A stretch of 64,000 bases of DNA from Candidozyma auris (lineage: Eukaryota; Ascomycota; Pichiomycetes; Serinales; Metschnikowiaceae). The translations under genes were made by a program, and so were the position numbers. This document shows positions 44,947 to 53,366 of this stretch, in pieces. The stretch lies in contig NC_072814.1 in the NCBI RefSeq assembly GCF_003013715.1, forward strand, positions 868,001 to 932,000, written 5' to 3'. How positions within the stretch are numbered: position 1 is the stretch's first letter; every line of letters begins with the position of its first letter. The notes beneath the pieces were generated by a model. That model was given only the letters and a program-made list of their open reading frames with translations. It had not been told where the DNA came from and made no database searches.

Positions 44947-45882
44947 TTATTTGTTACTGGGTTCAAACAAAAAGCGTCCCAACTTGCCAAAAATGATGAC
45001 TCCGCAGAAGAAAAAGCTTCCAACGTACAAAAAAATGGTAATTAGGCTGCTTTGATCCAACACAATAACATTGTGATTTTGGAAATAGATTATTGCAGAG
45101 GCAACAAACGCCACAGTGGTCGAGGCAAGGAACCCGTTGATGGTTCCATCAAGCAAGAGCCACAACGCGGGGTTTACCAAGGACCATGTCATAGCCATTT
45201 GAAGCAGGGAGCTCCATTCTATGTGTCTTATAGCGTAAGTAATTCCCAAGAAGGTTATCAGGGAGCGGATCAAGTCGTTAGGTAAGTTGCCACGGTGGTA
45301 CGGGTTGGGGTTTGACGAGAGGAGTCTTCTGGAGAATTGAGGGAGCAATTTATCGAGAACAGGCACAAAGATGCTCAATAGAAAACCTTCCAGTGACCAA
45401 GCAACTGCGCGATCCACAAATTCTAGGTCGTATTCCTTGACCCATGCCTGGTACAGCCTCCATGCCTCAACAAAGTTTTCCAAATACTCATTGATCAACA
45501 GCCCCGTGCCGTCAACGTGAGCAATATGAATGTTTCTCGTTACTTGGTTGTAAAGGAATGCAGCAAATGCAACAATGGCTAACCGTGTGATTAGCCATAG
45601 AGCATGTTGAACTGGCGACGTTCTCCTCTTACGTGGCTTCGGTTGCAACTTGTCGCTATCCGGATGAGCGTCTTTGGCAGTAATATGTAACTCGCTGCCT
45701 TCAATGTACTCCTCTACTTCTTCATTGTCCTTGTTCAAGCTCAGGGAGGAGGTATTGTAGATACCATATAGCGAAGGTTTGGTGAGATTTACCACCGAGT
45801 CAGTCTTTTCCATTTTTGGCGTCGAGGTTCCAGACACATTGGGGGAGACCTTTTGCAAGTCCTTGCGGAGAGGGCTGGCCAT
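44947..45882 (-). CDS. NSG2: INSIG homologue Nsg1/Nsg2, regulator of HMG-CoA reductase
   Basis: This is a 311-residue ER membrane protein. The N-terminal 80 residues are polar and contain the conserved SLYGIYNTSSLSL element. About six membrane helices follow (start near 92: LWLITRLAIVAFAAFLYN). The INSIG-family segments GNLPNDLIRSLITFLGITYAIRHIEW and SLVNPALWLLLDGTINGFLAST are clear. S. cerevisiae Nsg1 stabilises Hmg2 in a sterol-dependent way. Since Nsg1 and Nsg2 are duplicates, the name here is by neighbourhood (IGO1 and PGA1 on one side, WSS1 on the other). Confidence 0.9.
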   Translation of the reverse strand: MASPLRKDLQKVSPNVSGTSTPKMEKTDSVVNLTKPSLYGIYNTSSLSLNKDNEEVEEYIEGSELHITAKDAHPDSDKLQPKPRKRRTSPVQHALWLITRLAIVAFAAFLYNQVTRNIHIAHVDGTGLLINEYLENFVEAWRLYQAWVKEYDLEFVDRAVAWSLEGFLLSIFVPVLDKLLPQFSRRLLSSNPNPYHRGNLPNDLIRSLITFLGITYAIRHIEWSSLLQMAMTWSLVNPALWLLLDGTINGFLASTTVAFVASAIIYFQNHNVIVLDQSSLITIFLYVGSFFFCGVIIFGKLGRFLFEPSNK

Positions 45883-46412
45883 ACTTTGTGGATAGCGTTG
45901 GAGCTAGCGGGTCTTATATGTTGCAGAGATACGACTGTCAGGTTTATTTTTTTTCCCTCTGTGGTGTGTGCGATCTTCACCAATCTCGCCCCCTCCTTTT
46001 GTATACCCACCCAAGGAAACAACGGCCGACGACGAAACGCAACACGTGACGAGCAAATCTGGAACTTGTTTATCTTGGAAGCCATTGTTTTAGCTGGGAT
46101 CTTCATATCCTCGGATTCATTGTCCCTTGTTCCGTATGGCTGTTTCAGATTTCAAGTAGGGTGTCGCGCTTGTCGAGACGAGCAAGCTATGCTCGTATAC
46201 GATGCAGAATTGAGCCCAATGGAGCCCGGCAGTTGATGGGTTCGATACACACACAATCGCCTGTTTCTTTGTCCGCGGCTTGGACTGTGTGAAGAAGTAG
46301 AATATTCAGATCCAAAATATGACAATGGTCTAGAACAGTTTCAATGTGGACACCCGCAAGGTCCGACGCGATGCATAGAATCATCACGAGATTGGCAACC
46401 ACAGTCACTGTA
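45883..46412. other. NSG promoter and WSS1 3' flank
   Basis: No gene is supported. Overlapping plus-strand (45853-46236) and minus-strand (46187-46429) frames start at non-ATG triplets or have unlikely composition. Confidence 0.5.
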
Positions 46413-47654
46413 TCAGGTTGAGTCGTCAAATTTGTGGCCTTTTTGACCGCTGTGAAGTAATTCCGAGAAGCTCATCGCCCTCACTTCTTTCTTCTTCTTT
46501 ACTCTCTTGGGTGCTTTGTTGTTGCCTTTCTTGGGCTCCTTGCGCACTTTGTCTTTTGCAACCTTTCGTCTCTTCTTGCGCTCCTTCGCCTTTGTCACTG
46601 CAGTCCATTCAATAATCCGCCCAAAGTCGATGTCTGCAACAAGCTTCGTTCTCGGATAATTTTCATCTCCACCGATAAACATCTTGCCAGGACTCAGAGC
46701 CAGAGGTGGGCTCAGCGATATACTCAGATGTCTCCGGAAGGGCGCTATCACCGAAAACGAGAGTGGGTTCGACGAGGTAGTGGCCACAAACGTGGTTTCT
46801 GAAACAGACGAAGCTAGCGTTACGGGCGGCGAAGAAGACCTGCTTCTCGACTCACACGCATCAATTACAATTACCTCGGAATCTTGCTCCTTCTTGATAC
46901 CTGCACTTTCCTCGGTTAGATCAATCACCTCCTTGTACTCCTCGAGCTTCTCCTTGGGTGTATCGGTATCCTGAGCATCTAGACCCAAATCGTGTTCGTC
47001 AACTTTACCTCCACACCACTTTGAGTCTCTAAAACGACGCTCAGCTGCTTCGGCAACAGCAGCTCTAGGATTCTTATGATTTTTCTCCCGTATAGGACCG
47101 CCTAGTCTCCTCGATTCAGCTTTGTACTTGATTTTGGAAACAGCATCGATTCTCTTTTGTCTTACCGTTACACTCAGCAGCCAAGGTGGCACATACGCTC
47201 CACCCAACCTGCTTTCCTCGCATCTATACGATCCAGATGAGAAGGCTCCTGTCTCGTACTTATTTCTGAGCTCATCTAAAAGCGCATAGAATTTGGCGTC
47301 ATGTGGCCCATGAACGTTATGCGTGAGTTCGTGTAGAAAAGTACCAATCAAGTCTGACATGGGAAAAAACGCTTTATCATTGAATGGCGTACGAAGCCGT
47401 ATCAATATCTTCAGACCTTTATTCACATTTAGTCCCAAAAGGTTCGGGCTCTTGGGGTACATCTCACAGAGTGTACCAACCTTGAACTTGTAATGGTTGA
47501 TGATGGGCCCCACGGCCACGGCAAGCTGGTGCAAAAGGTCTAAGGCATAGTCTCTGTCAGCGTATCGCTTGAGGGAGCTGATATTGGCAATACGTGCAAC
47601 CGGGGACTTTCTGGTGGGCTGTACAACAGGCTTAGCCCTACCCTCAACAACCAT
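46413..47654 (-). CDS. WSS1: Wss1, DNA-protein crosslink metalloprotease
   Basis: This is a 413-residue protein with an N-terminal WLM domain. The zinc site is HELTHNVHGPHD: His108, Glu109 and His112, with His118 as third ligand. Downstream is the family segment EESRLGGAYVPPWLLS, then a region with hydrophobic SUMO-interacting-type runs (EVIDLTEES near 242, SEVIVIDACE near 260) and a Lys-rich C-terminus. Wss1/SPRTN proteases remove proteins trapped on DNA, such as topoisomerase 1, with Cdc48 and SUMO. Next to NSG, as S. cerevisiae WSS1 is next to NSG1, but in the opposite orientation relative to that neighbour. Confidence 0.92.
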   Translation of the reverse strand: MVVEGRAKPVVQPTRKSPVARIANISSLKRYADRDYALDLLHQLAVAVGPIINHYKFKVGTLCEMYPKSPNLLGLNVNKGLKILIRLRTPFNDKAFFPMSDLIGTFLHELTHNVHGPHDAKFYALLDELRNKYETGAFSSGSYRCEESRLGGAYVPPWLLSVTVRQKRIDAVSKIKYKAESRRLGGPIREKNHKNPRAAVAEAAERRFRDSKWCGGKVDEHDLGLDAQDTDTPKEKLEEYKEVIDLTEESAGIKKEQDSEVIVIDACESRSRSSSPPVTLASSVSETTFVATTSSNPLSFSVIAPFRRHLSISLSPPLALSPGKMFIGGDENYPRTKLVADIDFGRIIEWTAVTKAKERKKRRKVAKDKVRKEPKKGNNKAPKRVKKKKEVRAMSFSELLHSGQKGHKFDDST

Positions 47655-47974
47655 TTTTCACAAGAGAATAAAAGGTAAGTGTTGAGGTAGAATTCAAATT
47701 ATATCGTGGTTTGCAGAAATGGTGTTTATATTGAGATGAGGCTTCTGGTTGTTATCCTTTTGTGGGGCACATGGTCGCGAATGATAAGACCCAGTGAAGA
47801 TATAAAGATATAGAGCAAACGAGCGAGATGAGATTATTTTAAGTTTCGACAGCTTTTTAATATAGATTAGACCTGTTCAATAAGTGCTTAAGAATTTGAC
47901 AAGTATTTCACCAAAAAACCTCTTTGATTGGGAGCCCTCTGCGATATCAAGCGGCTGCGAAAACGTTCTTCTCA
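47655..47974. other. WSS1 promoter and THI6 3' flank
   Basis: AT-rich, with no gene seen. An AT-rich stretch near 47800-47880 fits a terminator region. Confidence 0.5.
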
Positions 47975-49516
47975 TTATCCTTCGTGCACCAACTTGTATA
48001 GTTGGTCCAAGAACTCCTTCATGAAGCTTCCTGGAGCATCGGTAGCCTCTCCAGCTTTAAAACCAGCTTGTTTGTAGAGTTTTACAGCGGACACAACTGC
48101 TTTGAACGCACTGTAGTTGGAGGAGCCCAAACCATCTGCTCGGGCGGCAAGGAAAGCACATATGACGCTCCCTAAAGAGCACCCCGTGCCTGTGATAGAG
48201 CCCATGAATTCATGGCCTCCTGAAATTTTGTCAAAGTTTTCGGTCGTTTCCCATAGTGTGCCGTCAAAGACATAGTCATCAGGACCGGTGATAACAACAA
48301 TAGTTCGAAACTCTCTGGCAACGTTGTGTCCCAAGCTTATGATTGCGTCTTCATCAAATTTTGCAATTGAATCGACTCCTTGCATTGTTTTCTTCTCCGA
48401 AGTAGGGGTGTAGGAACTTGTCAATTTTGCGATAGCCGAGATTTCTCCCACGTTACCCTTGATCACGGAGAAATGACCGGCATTGAGCAAAACCCTGGAT
48501 GCCTGTAACCTAGCGGCAGTTGCACCAGCTGCAACGGGGTCAAACAATACAGGCTTTCCATATTTGTTATACTGGCGAAGACCTTCTAGGAAGACCTCCA
48601 TGAGTTGTGACGATGGGGTGCCCATATTTAATACAAGACCAACAGGAGCAGGAGAAGAAGCAAACTCATGAAACTCTTCAGCGAGCTCGGACATTATAGG
48701 AGAAGCACCGACGGCCAATGTCACATTGGCGCTGAAGTTCTTCACAACGTTGTTGGTGACATGGTGGACTAATGGTTTCCGCTTCAACATAGCTTGCCAT
48801 GCATCTTTCATATTAGAAGCGGCTCCTTTTACAACTTCTTTGTCAAGCCAAGGCACATCAGAACTGAGCTCTTTCACGAGATCTTGGGTGGCTGCTGCTG
48901 CATCCGGGGCAGCCATGATACACGATACCACAGCAACGCCATCGATACCTCTGCCTGGAATGGCGCACTGATACATCACTTTGCTAGCATTAGTGGAGTT
49001 GATTCCACCAATCGCAACACATTTGACATTTTTGTTTGAGTGGGCCCGAAGAACCTTCAACGACTTCCTGATTCCAATTGGCCCGCACACATTTTTGACA
49101 TTCTTCGTATTTGTGGGGTACAAAGTGCCCAAGCCAACGTAGTCAACGACACCACTCTCACAGGCTTCAGTTGTTTCCTCGGGGTTTCCACAGGATACAC
49201 CCAAGATCTTGTCAGGCCCAATAAGCTTTCTAGCAACCGTAGCAGGCATATCGTCCTGGCCCACATGGACACCATCAGCGTCGACTGCCAAAGCCACATC
49301 GACTCTATCGTTGATAATCAAGGGAATGTTCTTCGGCTTTGTGATTTCAAGAACCTTTTTAGCCCTGTCAATGAAATCACGAGTCAGAATATCCTTCTCC
49401 CGCAATTGCACTATAGTAGCCCCATTATCGACGGCTTTGCGAATTTGATCCAAGAATGTCGAGTTTGAAGGGACCATGTTTGGGTCCGTGACAAAGTACA
49501 ACGAATAATCCACCAT
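47975..49516 (-). CDS. THI6: Thi6, thiamine-phosphate synthase/hydroxyethylthiazole kinase fusion
   Basis: This is a 513-residue bifunctional enzyme of thiamine synthesis. The N-terminal TMP synthase (about 1-230) shows YFVTDPNM, IVQLREKD, INDRVDVALAVDADGVHVGQDDMP, GVSCGNPEE and VAIGGI. It joins HMP pyrophosphate to thiazole phosphate. The C-terminal kinase (about 240-513) shows HHVTNNVVKNFSANVTLAVGASPIMSE, DPVAAGATAAR and GSITGTGCSLGSV with the active-site Cys. This fusion is normal for fungi. Its promoter, shared with the divergent acetyltransferase gene, carries two perfect inverted repeats. Confidence 0.95.
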   Translation of the reverse strand: MVDYSLYFVTDPNMVPSNSTFLDQIRKAVDNGATIVQLREKDILTRDFIDRAKKVLEITKPKNIPLIINDRVDVALAVDADGVHVGQDDMPATVARKLIGPDKILGVSCGNPEETTEACESGVVDYVGLGTLYPTNTKNVKNVCGPIGIRKSLKVLRAHSNKNVKCVAIGGINSTNASKVMYQCAIPGRGIDGVAVVSCIMAAPDAAAATQDLVKELSSDVPWLDKEVVKGAASNMKDAWQAMLKRKPLVHHVTNNVVKNFSANVTLAVGASPIMSELAEEFHEFASSPAPVGLVLNMGTPSSQLMEVFLEGLRQYNKYGKPVLFDPVAAGATAARLQASRVLLNAGHFSVIKGNVGEISAIAKLTSSYTPTSEKKTMQGVDSIAKFDEDAIISLGHNVAREFRTIVVITGPDDYVFDGTLWETTENFDKISGGHEFMGSITGTGCSLGSVICAFLAARADGLGSSNYSAFKAVVSAVKLYKQAGFKAGEATDAPGSFMKEFLDQLYKLVHEG

Positions 49517-49549
49517 GTTCTCTTCGGTAGTAGAAGCAATTGGAGCAGT

Positions 49550-49571
49550 CTATCGATTTGCGAGTCGATAG
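49550..49571. promoter_or_regulatory. Inverted repeat in the THI6/acetyltransferase promoter
   Basis: CTATCGA and its exact complement TCGATAG, separated by 8 bases, 34-55 bp before the THI6 ATG. It may be an operator or lie in the THI6 leader as a small hairpin. Confidence 0.4.
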
Positions 49572-49610
49572 CTACTCAACTGTCTCACTCAGAACCCTGA
49601 GGACTCCCTA

Positions 49611-49624
49611 AGCGCATATGCGCT
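49611..49624. promoter_or_regulatory. 14-bp perfect palindrome in the THI6/acetyltransferase promoter
   Basis: AGCGCATATGCGCT reads the same on both strands. It lies 95-108 bp before THI6 and about 230 bp before the acetyltransferase gene. A CATATG core suits a bHLH or other dimer. Confidence 0.4.
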
Positions 49625-49854
49625 CTGACAACCAAGGTCTCCGGAACCACGAATCTCAGCTTGACCGACTATGAAAGGCCAAAGCGAGATGAGGAATTGC
49701 CTTTGAATAACCATTTCTTAGCGGATGACGCGTCTGGTCAATTAACGGTAATACCTTAAAGTGGATCTCCTCTTCATTGTGTCCAGGAAAAGCCGCTAAC
49801 AAATGAGTCAAGTACAAATTCTAAACTTCGTCGTACGACTACGATCGAGAAGAT

Positions 49855-51237
49855 ATGAGTCGTGCTCCTGGGTTCTTCGAGAAGCACTTCTTCCTTAGAA
49901 ATTCTTTGGGTTTTTATACGAATTTGAGCACTACGGCAAAGTACAACCGCCATGTTGACAGGACGCATTTGGCAGCAGCATTGCAGCTTATGATAAGTGA
50001 AAACCCCTGGTTTTGCACCAATTTCTTCAAGGTCAACAATACTGGCGATGTGTATAAGGACTACGAATTACGGCCAGTCGACGAGATTAAGTTCGATTCT
50101 ATTGTGGGATTTTCAAAAATTAAAAAGTTTGATGCTGACACCATCGAGTATACTAATAGTCTTCGAGTACCGATTGGAAAGAAAGATGCTCCGTTGTGGC
50201 GTCTAATCGTGCTAGAAACGGACACTGAACAGTACTTTACATTCTATGCTTGCCACTCGAACTTTGATGGTGGGAGCACCGCTCAATTTCACAAGGATCT
50301 CTTGAGTTATTTGGGTCGAACGGACTCTGCCAACTTCGAGGACATTCTTTACAGAAACCACGGAGACACGCCAATTCTTCCTCCTGTTGAAGACCTCGAC
50401 TTGTTTCGACCTCTGTTGCTTCAGAAGATTTGGCTATATCTAGAAGTAAAAGCGCCAAAGCTTTTCATTTGGCTCAAGTGGATAGCTAGTGGGTTTCCTG
50501 AAACTTTCGAAATTTTCCAGGCAAGCCCCATCAGTGACAAAATCGAAAATAAATTTAGAGTGATTAACGTTCCAAGCGCTGACTTGAACAAGCTAGTGAG
50601 TCATTGTCGTTCTCAATCACATACGCTCACACCATATTTGACTGCAATAGTGAAAACCTCTTTGGAAAAATACGTATATCCACAATACTACTCGGACCCG
50701 TCCACAGTCGGAACAAGACTTCTAATGGCGATGGAAGGTAGAAGGTACTCACCTGAACTATCCAACCCCTTCAGGTATGGGCCTGTTGTATGTGCCCAGG
50801 TGTGGGACATGGCCCCGGGGAAAAGCATAAAAGACAATCTGCGCTTAGTCCATGAAAATACTCAAAAAAGTTTGAAATCTCAATATGACTTCAAGCATAC
50901 ATGGACATTTAAGTTGATTGATACAGAAAAAACACTCTCAAAATCGATAGGTACGAAGATGCGGATTACTTTACTCATGACGAATATTGGGATGATAAAG
51001 GAGGTTCCCGATCAGGATTGGCAAATCATTGATGCTTGGTTTGCACTGAACAATACCTTTTTTTACCACTTCACATTGCATGCTATTTCCACACCTCAAG
51101 GTGGGCTCAACATTTGCCTCGGATATTTACCGGAATATGACGAACTTGAGACAATCGACAACGAGAAATCCGTAAGTGTAATGGATGCAGTGGAGAGAGA
51201 CATGAAGGCAATGATATCTAAATCTATTTCTGAATAG
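49855..51237 (+). CDS. Alcohol acetyltransferase family protein (Atf/Sli1-like)
   Basis: This is a 460-residue protein of the fungal alcohol O-acetyltransferase family, which includes Atf1/Atf2 and the N-acetyltransferase Sli1. The acyl-transfer motif HxxxD is present as HSNFDGG (His134, Asp138), after a WRLIVLE strand. The N-terminal FFEKHFFLRNSLGFYTNL and the later RLLMAMEGRRY segment also fit. No membrane span is evident. Substrate cannot be read from sequence: it could be a fusel alcohol, a sterol or a drug-like amine. Length and start resemble Sli1. Divergent from THI6. Confidence 0.8.
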   Translation: MSRAPGFFEKHFFLRNSLGFYTNLSTTAKYNRHVDRTHLAAALQLMISENPWFCTNFFKVNNTGDVYKDYELRPVDEIKFDSIVGFSKIKKFDADTIEYTNSLRVPIGKKDAPLWRLIVLETDTEQYFTFYACHSNFDGGSTAQFHKDLLSYLGRTDSANFEDILYRNHGDTPILPPVEDLDLFRPLLLQKIWLYLEVKAPKLFIWLKWIASGFPETFEIFQASPISDKIENKFRVINVPSADLNKLVSHCRSQSHTLTPYLTAIVKTSLEKYVYPQYYSDPSTVGTRLLMAMEGRRYSPELSNPFRYGPVVCAQVWDMAPGKSIKDNLRLVHENTQKSLKSQYDFKHTWTFKLIDTEKTLSKSIGTKMRITLLMTNIGMIKEVPDQDWQIIDAWFALNNTFFYHFTLHAISTPQGGLNICLGYLPEYDELETIDNEKSVSVMDAVERDMKAMISKSISE

Positions 51238-51290
51238 AGTGTATCAATTTTATTTACGGAAATATAATGTGGCATATCTACAAAAACCAC

Positions 51291-52754
51291 TTAGTCCTTT
51301 GGACCAATCATCTTCTCTGGTCTGACCCACTCGTCAAACTCCTCAGCAGACAAGGCTCCCAACTCCAAGCAAGACTCCTTCAAGGTCAAGCCCTTCTTGT
51401 GGGCATTCTTGGCGACCTTGGAAGCAGCGTCATAACCGATCTTAGGGTTTAAAGCGGTGACCAACATCAAGGATTCGTGCAACACCTTCTCGATCTTGTC
51501 GGTATTGGCCTTGATACCGTCGACACAGTTGAGTCTAAAGGATCTGCAACCGTCAGCGATCAATCTGATGGAGCTCAACAAATTCGAGATCATAACTGGC
51601 TTGAACACGTTCAATTCGAATTGACCAGAGGCGCCGGCGAAAGTGATGGCAGTGTTGTTACCCATGACCTGAGCAGCCACCATGGTCAAGGCCTCGTTCT
51701 GGGTAGGGTTGACCTTACCAGGCATGATGGACGAGCCAGGCTCGTTTTCTGGCAAGGATAACTCGCCGTAACCGCAACGAGGACCAGAACCCAAGTATCT
51801 GATATCGTTGGCGATCTTGTAAAGGGACACGGCGACGGTGTTCAAAGCACCAGAGGCCTCAACGATAGCATCGTGAGCAGCCAAAGCCTCGAACTTGTTT
51901 GGAGCAGTCTTGAATGGTAAGCCAGTCAACTTGGACACCTCCTCAGCAATTCTGGAGTCCCAGCCCTTCTTGGTGTTCAAACCAGTACCAACAGCGGTAC
52001 CACCCTGAGCCAAGTAGGACAATCTAGGGACGGTGGCCTCGACTCTCTCAATACCATTGGAGAGCTGCTGGGCGTAACCGGAGAATTCCTGGCCCAAGGT
52101 CAATGGAGTAGCGTCCTGCAAGTGAGTTCTACCAATCTTGATGATGTCCTTGAATTCCTCAGACTTCTTCTGTAGCGAGTCACGCAAGTGGGTCAACTCT
52201 GGAATCAAGTGTCTAGAAATCTCGGTGACAGCAGCAATGTGCATCACCGTTGGGAAGGTGTCGTTCGAGGACTGCGACATGTTACAGTGGTCGTTAGGGT
52301 GGACAGGCTTCTTCGAGCCCAACTCACCGCCCAAGATCTCAATTGCACGGTTGGAAATGACCTCGTTGGCGTTCATGTTCGACTGAGTACCGGAACCAGT
52401 CTGGAATACAACCAATGGGAAGTGGTCATCCAACTTACCCTCGGCAACCTCAGTGGCAGCCTGCTTGATGGCACCAGCGACCTTGGAGTCCAAGGCGCCG
52501 TAGCTTTCATTGACAATTGCAGCAGATTTCTTCAAAATACCAAACGCTCTGATCACAGGCTCTGGCATTCTGGCGGCTGCACCGCCAATGTCAAAGTTCA
52601 TCTTGGATCTGGCGGTTTGAGCACCGTAGTATTTGGACGAGTCCACCTCGATCTCACCAAAGGCGTCGGTTTCGATTCTTGTGGCGGCCTTCATGACGTT
52701 AGCACTTGTGGCGAACGAACGTGCGAGATTTGTTGTTTTTGCTAGTCTCAACAT
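51291..52754 (-). CDS. FUM1: Fumarase (fumarate hydratase), mitochondrial/cytosolic
   Basis: This is a 487-residue class II fumarase that interconverts fumarate and malate in the TCA cycle. The start [14 protein letters not shown] at 52754 gives an amphipathic, Arg-bearing mitochondrial presequence; the extra 21 codons upstream begin at ATG 52817 but read through the T-rich promoter leader, so they are rejected. Signatures intact: [16 protein letters not shown], the [13 protein letters not shown] block and [11 protein letters not shown] at about 343. A second Met at residue 21 ([10 protein letters not shown]) could start a cytosolic form. Leucines are nearly all TTG, as in a highly expressed gene. 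Confidence 0.96.
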   Translation of the reverse strand: MLRLAKTTNLARSFATSANVMKAATRIETDAFGEIEVDSSKYYGAQTARSKMNFDIGGAAARMPEPVIRAFGILKKSAAIVNESYGALDSKVAGAIKQAATEVAEGKLDDHFPLVVFQTGSGTQSNMNANEVISNRAIEILGGELGSKKPVHPNDHCNMSQSSNDTFPTVMHIAAVTEISRHLIPELTHLRDSLQKKSEEFKDIIKIGRTHLQDATPLTLGQEFSGYAQQLSNGIERVEATVPRLSYLAQGGTAVGTGLNTKKGWDSRIAEEVSKLTGLPFKTAPNKFEALAAHDAIVEASGALNTVAVSLYKIANDIRYLGSGPRCGYGELSLPENEPGSSIMPGKVNPTQNEALTMVAAQVMGNNTAITFAGASGQFELNVFKPVMISNLLSSIRLIADGCRSFRLNCVDGIKANTDKIEKVLHESLMLVTALNPKIGYDAASKVAKNAHKKGLTLKESCLELGALSAEEFDEWVRPEKMIGPKD

Positions 52755-52865
52755 TTTATTAAGCTCTAATTTTTTTTTCCTAGTGTCTAGTGGCCTCGCT
52801 TTTTTGTAAAGGTACACGGATCCAACACCCTCGTTTTTTTTTTTTCCCTGGGGTCTACTTTCCCT

Positions 52866-52873
52866 TTATATAA
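52866..52873 (-). promoter_or_regulatory. TATA box of FUM1
   Basis: TATATAAA on the minus strand, about 112 bp before the chosen FUM1 ATG, with a 12-T run between them. Confidence 0.5.
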
Positions 52874-52973
52874 CTGTTCCCGGAGACTCTCGGAAATCTA
52901 TTGGTCGCGGTGGTCAACGCCTGTGATACAAGTAGTGTTAGAAGAGTCAATAGGCTAGAGGATACTGAGAAGA

Positions 52974-52999
52974 CTACAGATTGGATTTTCAATCTGTAG
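52974..52999. repeat. Perfect 10-bp inverted repeat
   Basis: CTACAGATTG, then six bases GATTTT, then CAATCTGTAG. The arms match exactly, about 220-245 bp upstream of FUM1. Confidence 0.7.
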
Positions 53000-53366
53000 A
53001 AAAATGGGTAAATCTGCTGGATAATTTATGTAGGTTTGAGCATGCTTCAAATAGTAACATGAGCATTCGCAATGTTGGCCGAAGGACGGATATCTCTACA
53101 GAGGTTGATTTATTGTGAACTTCATGCAATTGAGTTCAAGAGTCAAGACATTCGTTACTTTGTAACCTGACTGGATACTTGTATTCCATTATTGAAGGAT
53201 ACGTGTGTGTTTATGCTCGAAACGAGTACCCCAGATTGGCTGCAAAATCTGTGGGGACCCACCCCAGGTTTGCGGCCAGAATCCGTTCAGCCGAGCTGCC
53301 GGATTATCGACACTTTTCTGAAGATCCTCGTCAATGCTAGCGAAGATGCCATTGTTATGTACAGGG

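Larger units (their letters stand above)
49517..49854. other. Divergent promoter of THI6 and the acetyltransferase-like gene
   Basis: 338 bp with no gene. It contains the two palindromic elements listed and a weaker CTCAG-AACC-CTGAG repeat near 49588-49601. No fungal TPP-riboswitch-like intron is apparent. Confidence 0.5.
52755..53366. other. FUM1 promoter and 3' flank of the mitochondrial protein gene
   Basis: 612 bp with no gene. It contains the FUM1 TATA, a perfect hairpin at 52974-52999 and small overlapping frames at 53189-53434 which start at non-ATG triplets. Confidence 0.5.

Noticed and set aside
45853..46236. 127-codon plus-strand frame in the NSG promoter
   Set aside because: It overlaps the NSG coding region antisense, is Cys-rich, and has no recognisable feature.
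46230..46255. GGGTTCGATAC as a tRNA B box
   Set aside because: The flanking bases do not form a T-arm or acceptor stem, and no A box is placed correctly. No other tRNA candidate was found.
46187..46429. 80-codon minus-strand frame overlapping the end of WSS1
   Set aside because: It begins with TTG, not ATG, and matches no family, although its composition is fairly protein-like.
47975..49516. THI6 two-domain fusion as an unusual gene fusion
   Set aside because: This fusion is the normal fungal arrangement.
52755..52817. Longer FUM1 start at 52817
   Set aside because: It would add a Lys-rich stretch encoded by the T-rich promoter; the ATG at 52754 gives a normal presequence and matches the family.
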